A stretch of DNA of 64,000 bases from Druceiella hillmani (lineage: Eukaryota; Arthropoda; Insecta; Lepidoptera; Hepialidae). Where the stretch lies: contig JAYKKI010000038.1 in the NCBI GenBank assembly GCA_039881145.1, positions 5,816,501-5,880,500 on the forward strand. The letters are read 5' to 3'. Shown here in pieces: positions 57,424 through 64,000 of the stretch (within the stretch, counting starts at the first letter, position 1; each line of letters opens with the position of its first letter). Below the pieces are notes generated by a model. It did no database searches and was not told the origin of the DNA. It saw only the letters and a program-made list of their open reading frames with translations. The position numbers and the translations under genes are program-made.

Positions 57424-60400
57424 ATGGTGAGTATTTTATGATTATAAAGAAATCTTTAAATATCATTCGCAGATATAGCGTTAATAATAATTTTAATTAA
57501 AATTTTGTATCTGATTTTACGGATAATTTATTTGGGAGGTATATTTAAACTCTTTCAAATGTACGTGTCTTCTAAATATTTTTGACGTTTTGTGTTTGAG
57601 TTATTTTGCTTTAAATTTTGTTAAAATAAGTGTATTCTATTCACTGATTCTGTATGAAGAGACGTGTTACCAGTGTAATTATATATTTTGGTGAATAATA
57701 AGTCAATAATTTAGGTAGAAATGTGTGTTTTTAATTAAGTTTTGTTACCGCTTTAACCTAATAAAACCTGGTTAGATATTGAACAGTATGTAATGTTGAA
57801 TAATCTTAATACATAATCTTAATTATGGTGTGTTTTAGGCTCGTGGTCCTAAGAAGCACTTGAAGCGTTTAAATGCGCCCAAAGCATGGATGTTAGATAA
57901 ATTGGGCGGCGTGTACGCCCCCCGGCCCTCTACCGGACCCCACAAGTTGAGGGAATGTCTGCCGCTCATTATCTTTCTACGTAACCGTTTGAAGTACGCC
58001 CTCACGGGTACTGAGGTGATGAAAATTGTGAAACAGAGGTTGATTAAAGTGGACGGTAAAGTGAGAACTGATCCGACCTACCCTGCTGGATTTATGGGTG
58101 AGTAACAGAAAAAACCATTTGAAATTTTAAATAAATTAAATTTTGAATATATAATATTTTTGTTTATAAATACACTGATAGTTACTAATTAATTAGGTAT
58201 TGTCTCTAATATTTCATTAATTTCATATGCGGGCTAAAGTTGTAATTGCGCTTTAATTATACCTTTAACAGAAATTGAAATGCTATCATGAGATCATTTC
58301 TCATTTTTGCAGGATAAAACTATTATAGAACACTTGTGTGACTTCACATATACCTTTTATTAAATTTTAAATACATTTTTGTTTTTTTTTCATTTTGCGC
58401 CACCATTTAGCATTACACCCATAGTTTACGTTTTTTTAGATGCCGGGTGACTGATATATCAGTCACGTAATGATGTTCCCAAGTCGACTTTATTGATCGA
58501 CAGCATATGCGCTTGACCAGTCTAAATGATATTAGATGTGGTTAGTTCGGAGATGAATTTGTTTAAATTTTAATAGATTGGTTTTTTCTGTTAAACTAAC
58601 ATGTGAAAAATAAAATATGGCAAACAGGAAATACACAGAAATAGCAACTTTGTCTTAAATAAGGCGCTAGATGGAACGAAGCCTTATGTTCAATATCCGA
58701 TAGATGTATTTAAACATTCCTAGATTTTTAATTAATTGTGAATGATTTTTTGCACTCCAGATTTTTGCATAAACTTAAATCCTGGTATGCACCTACTGTA
58801 CTGCTAAATATGCGCTTGTGAGCGCAATTCCTGGCAGGTATAGCTGGTCACGCTGAATACTTAGAACTAACAGAGTGTCTAAAAGATGTATTGATATATT
58901 AATTGATTTATCTTAATTTTCAAACAATTCAAACTCCAACGAAATATTATTAACTGTAAACACGACAATTGTAAATATACTATTTCATGCTTAAAAGAAA
59001 AATATATAACGTACTCAATTACTATCATTACAGAACTCTTAGCGTTTAATTAATCAAAATTCATCATTTATTAATTAAACTTTAATCTTTATTTGAGTCT
59101 ACATTTTATTTAATAAACTTTTATTACTCAATTTAATATCAACTCTCATCGAGTAACGAAAAATATCTATATAATATCTATAAATATATTATAAAAAAAA
59201 ATATCTATAAATATCTATATAATGTGCATATTGACTTGGTTTAGTATACGTCTCTAAATAAGGTAATAATCTGCAACAAAAGACGTTGCCATGACGCTTG
59301 GAGCAGGTATATTTGTCCGCTTACAAAAACACTTACTGTTCATTTGGTGATAACTTTTCTGGACGCCGGTGACGATAAATCCGTCCACTTGTGTTTTTTG
59401 CTAGTATTGACCTCTGCGCCGATTGTGATTTGCTTTTAATTAAAAATGAACAACAGCACCGATGACTTGTGCGGCTTCAGCAAAGTTGTGATGAAGAGAC
59501 AGGAGAGAATTTAAATATATCATATAATAATTAATCATAGTGATATCTATTATTATCTAAGTCACATGCTGAAGTTAAACTATAAACTTAATTCTCGTCT
59601 TATTGTTAATGTCCATGGTCGGTAAATGCCAAAATCACAAAAGAGATTAAACTACCGTTTATAACAGGAAGCAATCAACTGTCAAAACTAAAAAAAATTT
59701 GTTGCTGTTACTGAATAAATATACCCTGGGTCAATAAAACAAATTATAACTTTGGAGGCAGACAACAGAGTTTATGTGTATTCTCACTTTTAAGGCGTAG
59801 TGGATTTAATATACGCATAGTGAATTTCCACCACTCTTGGCAATAACAATGTTTCATATTTAAAAGAGCAATTTCATCTTTAGTAATAGTGTGTGTATAC
59901 ACATAACATTACATTACAGAGTATAATAAAACAGAAAAAGCTTCGACCATAGTTTGTTACTATAAGTACAATGATATGAAGAGGACAATGGACTGTTGCT
60001 CTCACTATTGACTATATCTTGATATTGTAGTATGCTTGTGTGCGCGTGCACATACGTTCATGTCTGCATGTTTGTGTGTGTATATTATAATCTAGTATGG
60101 GTCTAGTAGTGCAATATATACCTTTGATATGGATCAAGCTTTATTTTACTTAGAAACTTTCCATTTGGGATCCAAATTAGAAACATTTAATAGTGAAATT
60201 ATAATTTTATACATACAGGTGTTAGGTGGATGGTCTGACAAACGGAAATGGGGGTAGTTGGGATTATTTGGAACATACTTGTCTTAAAAACTATTAGTCT
60301 AAATCTCACTGGTTTTTTTTATATAATTTTTTTTAACTTTTTTTCAAAAATTCCCAAAAGTCAATTATTTTGACTTCATATCCTTTTTTTATGTATTATT

Positions 60401-63400
60401 TCTCAAGTCCATGGTAAGTTTTCTTTAAACTGTTATGTATTCTTGATCTAAAAACTAAGCTATAAGTCTTAAATAACACCAAACAAAAAAGTAATGCTCT
60501 TCAATGTTACACAATTTTTTGATATGGGTGCTTCATTGCATATGGGTTCTTCATTACATTCGATTTCGAATTCCACTTACAGTACATATTTTAATATTTT
60601 TGAACAACTGTTCTTCAAAATAAATTATCTTATTGCAATATTCACTCGTTTACATATAACGCTTATGTGTTTTGGGGATGCACAGACAATAGGCACCAAA
60701 GGATTATTAATAAGTTATCAGTGCTGCATTCTCTTGTCTGTCCGATTTCAAGTCAAATCAACATAGCATAAAATAATTTGTTGGATGAGGTTCTATACAT
60801 GTAAGTATTTCACTGTAAATTTTATTAAAATTTAAAAATACAAAATTCAAATCCATTTACTATAGTTGACATTCTAATATTATAGAAATTTCAACAACCT
60901 GTCTTGGAAGTAAATTGTCTTATTCCTCAGTTTAAATATTAATGCGTAAACTATAGATATAGATTAATTAATTAACACAATTATCTGCACCGTGTTCTCT
61001 TTTCGGCCAAATCACTGTGACGTACAGTGCAAAATTGATTTATAATTTGTTGGTGGTCACGGTCTATACGCTTGAATAATTTCTAATGTGTTTTTGTTTT
61101 AATTAAAGAGAAACAATGAAACAAATTGAATTACATTCAAAACGCAGATAGTTTTGTTATAATTTAATAATTAATAACAGTTTGAATGCGTATAAATGTA
61201 ACACCCGTCATCGCGGAATGGACCATTTGAATTATTCATTTGTTGGTAATATCAGTTTTTTAAGATTATGTACCTCAAAAAAGGATAAACAAAACCCTTA
61301 TAAGATCATTTATGTGTCTGTCTGTTTATACATCACAGCGGATATTTTTTAGAAACCCTTTGGCGTTTTATTAATTTTATTCATCAACCCTCATGTGCTC
61401 ACTATTTAACACTGAAAATTATTTATATGGAAATATTACAAGGGTCAAAATCAAGTTTAAAATTTTTTCAATTTGTATTGTGTTGGGGTATCGATTTATG
61501 AGGAGGCTAGTTAGAAGGATTCCAAACAATTTATTTTTTTCAGAGTAATAATGGGGAAGCTTTAGATATTATTGAAATGTCTACAAAATACTTGTTAATT
61601 TCTTCTCTTCTTATATCTGAAATAGCTAAAGTCAAAATAATGATAAAAACAGCTTTATTAGAGGATTACTTAAAGTTTGCCTGTGACTGTGATGACCCAA
61701 AATCTCTTAGTTTTTTTTTAAAAATTAACAATATTTTTTTACCTATGTTGAAAAGAGTTAAACAGAAACACTATGTATCCTTAAATATATATATGCCTAA
61801 TTTTTATATGTGCAAGCTCATCATTGTATAAAATAATCTAGCATCTATTATGGAATACTTTTTGTTGTAATATTGTTAAGGGGTTGTCAATAATCAAAAT
61901 TCGAATTGTTTTTTTTCATCAATAATCAAAATTCGATTTTTGACAACAGAATTACGTTGCACATACTAGTGAAGTGTTTGGTCACCGATATGTCAACAAT
62001 ATTTTACGAAACCCTTTTAATGATTTTTCAGTGATGGTCATTAAATTTATATGACCCTTTTATTATTATAATGCCTATATTTGAATTTGTCCCTTGTTTC
62101 AGCATAAGAAATTGTTATGAGCTCAATATAACTGTTGTGTTTATTTGTTTTTTTTTGTAATCAGATTAATTGATTAGTAAAAATTTATGATCAGTAACAG
62201 TGAATTAATAGAGATTTCTCTATTTTTTAGATGTTGTGTCCATTGAGAAGACTTCTGAACTCTTCAGGCTAATCTATGATGTCAAGGGACGTTTTGCTAT
62301 TCACCGTATCACGCCTGAAGAGGCTAAGGTAATTTAAATACTTAATCACTATATTAGCGTAAAAATCAAATTGACATGTGAATTTGTGATTTTGAAGGAA
62401 CTCAATAAAAGACATTTGTAACTGATTTGTTTCTGAACAAGGAATGGAAATTTTAGGAGTTAACATCATTGAAAATTAGAATAAATTTTTAATATTAAAA
62501 TGCTCATACACTTTTATCTTTGCAGGTGTTTTATTATTTAATTATACCTGATAAATGTAACACTTAGTTAAAAGTTTATTTTGTCTTTTGATTTCCAATC
62601 GATGCGGCAATAATAATTACAATTTTTCTCTGCGGATTCTACTAATAATATTAGATAAAAATACAGGTCGAAAAGTATTTATTTAAATCTACTTGCTAAA
62701 ATACACAAAATTATAAGACTATCTGTTTTGTACATATTGTAGGAAATAAAGAAAAAAATACTGGTACAAGTCGAAGTTGTTTCACGCGAATTTGAAAATT
62801 GGAAATTTTAGTGGAAGTCGTAGGCAATACTGACAAATTATATACTACACATTAATTACACCGAAAAGGTGCAGAAAAATCTAGAAACATGGTAAATGTG
62901 GCCAACAATTTTTAAACTTGTTTGGATACTAAAACGAATCAATCTTGTAGTTAGGAAACCATGAATATGTGGAACTAATTACTAACAAAAAACGTGTGAG
63001 CTGATTTTTATCACAATATATTTGTAGTCATAAAATGTGATGGATTATTAAAATTACAGCCAACTTGTAATCGTCTTGAAAATGAAGCACTTAATTGAAA
63101 AGTGCACCGCATTTTTAAAATCGATGTTTTTTTTGCATAAACAATTATGTGTCAAATTGGGTTTCTTTTTCTTAAACGAAGTGGAACACAGTTCAACAAA
63201 CTCCATTGGTGTAATAAGTCACTGTTTACAACTTGAGTACCAATCAAGCTCTCGAGCGTGATGTGGAATTGGGCGCCGGAGGCCAATAATGCCTAGTGGC
63301 GCGATAGTTGTCTCAAATTCTGAGCTAATGCGCCACGCTTATCAGTAATGAAACATTGTTTACGTGCAGGTGTTGCAAGGGGGGTTTGAAAATTTCAGTT

Positions 63401-63847
63401 TTGTATATTGGTGCTTATTTTTTTTAATAAATTAATTTAAAACGAACGATGAGACAAGTGAAGTGACCCCCGCCTTCACCCATTATAGGTTGGCATTCAA
63501 ACTTTTTAATGAATTTAACACATATTATTGTCTTGGCCTTTTATGCTTACGATTAGATTGGTGCATAATCTATATATATATAATTCGTTCATATTTATGC
63601 AGTAATTTTTTTGACAAAATTTTCAATGCGTTCATGTTGACTTTTTGCTGACTTTTTGTTCTTTGTGTTTTTCAGTACAAGCTTTGCAAAGTAAAACGTG
63701 TGCAAATGGGTCCGAAAAATGTACCCTTCCTAACTACACATGACGGCCGCACCATTCGTTACCCTGACCCACTCATCAAGGTCAATGATAGCATTCAGCT
63801 TGAGATTGCTACTGCCAAGATCCTCGATTTTATTAAATTTGAATCAG
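57424..63847 (+). CDS. RpS4: 40S ribosomal protein S4, exons 1-4, 3' end beyond window
   Basis: Component of the small ribosomal subunit (eS4). Exons 57424-57426 (ATG only), 57839-58097, 62231-62328 and 63676-63847; all introns are GT-AG and phases fit. The 532 nt give 177 codons plus one base, of about 263 in the family: [90 protein letters not shown] and [17 protein letters not shown]. The rest (from the GNLCM region) must lie past 64000. The S4 RNA-binding domain begins in exon 2. Introns 2 (4.1 kb) and 3 (1.35 kb) are long for a ribosomal protein gene. Confidence 0.97.
57839..58097 (+). CDS. RpS4: RpS4 exon 2
   Basis: 259 nt, from GCTCGTGGTCC after TTTTAG to ATG-G before GTGAGT. Encodes the N-terminal 86 residues after Met. 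Confidence 0.97.
58098..62230. other. RpS4 intron 2, no gene seen
   Basis: 4.1 kb. GC-richer patches near 58780-58860 and 59270-59490 may be unassigned repeat copies. A 20-bp palindrome lies at 58447-58466. No snoRNA with clear C/D boxes was recognised. Confidence 0.5.
58447..58466. repeat. perfect 20-bp palindrome
   Basis: GTGACTGATATATCAGTCAC, in RpS4 intron 2. Confidence 0.95.
62231..62328 (+). CDS. RpS4: RpS4 exon 3
   Basis: 98 nt. [20 protein letters not shown] to HRITPEEAK; donor GTAATT. Confidence 0.97.
62329..63675. other. RpS4 intron 3, no gene seen
   Basis: 1.35 kb, AT-rich, with a GC-richer patch at 63250-63350 containing GGGCGCCGGAGGCC. No snoRNA identified. Confidence 0.45.
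63676..63847 (+). CDS. RpS4: RpS4 exon 4
   Basis: 172 nt. [20 protein letters not shown] to LDFIKFES; ends with the first base of the next codon before GTAAAT. Confidence 0.97.
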
Positions 63848-64000
63848 GTAAATGTTTATACACTCTATTTTTTAATCTTTCTTTATTAGCTGTTAAAGAA
63901 ACATTGCACAAAAAAACAAGTTGTGACTTTGCTGTTTTTGATCCTTTTTAGGGTTCCATATCCCATAAAGATGACTCACTTAAAGTTGAGTTTGTAGTAA

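Overview
This is AT-rich nuclear DNA of an animal, almost certainly an insect. Genes are split by GT/AG introns, long (TA)n tracts are common, and relics of several DNA-transposon families fill introns and intergenic space. The ribosomal protein S4 and glycogen debranching enzyme sequences are insect-like. The order is not resolved; a hemimetabolous insect such as a hemipteran is a guess.

Layout. 1-9030 is a transposon graveyard: a hAT (ZMYM1-like) relic, a nearly intact pogo/jerky-type element with inverted repeats and a C-terminal PHD-like finger (2501-5358), a pyrimidine-only tract of about 0.8 kb, (TA)n runs, a second PHD-finger relic and the tail of another hAT. 9957-46690 (minus strand) is dominated by one gene, the glycogen debranching enzyme AGL. 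I rebuilt it as 20 coding exons, 4863 nt, 1620 aa plus stop, with every splice phase consistent. It runs from an ATG at 46690 to a TGA at 13220. Intron 19 (17.3 kb) and intron 6 hold most of the inserted elements: a Tigger-like relic, an unnamed transposase-like relic with internal tandem duplications, a second hAT, two arms of a foldback repeat, a perfect hairpin and a mariner. 46691-51465 is intergenic and holds a 254-bp foldback insertion with an 11-bp target duplication. 51466-53923 (minus) is a lysine-rich nuclear protein that looks like RNA polymerase I subunit RPA34/POLR1G. 55409-55870 is a piggyBac-like relic. 57397-64000 (plus) is the 5' two thirds of RpS4, running off the window.

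Most unusual observation. The AGL stop codon is TGA followed by C. Directly after it, in the same frame and on the same exon, 574 further codons are open down to a TAA at 11495. They encode a basic, Lys/Asn/Phe/Tyr-rich polypeptide with a hydrophobic C-terminus. This is either a stop-codon readthrough extension, a second cistron, or the 3' exon of another transcript using an acceptor just inside it.

The named genes are housekeeping genes: glycogen breakdown (AGL), probable rRNA synthesis (POLR1G-like) and the small ribosomal subunit (RpS4). No operon-like organisation is expected here. All calls come from reading the sequence; no database search was run.
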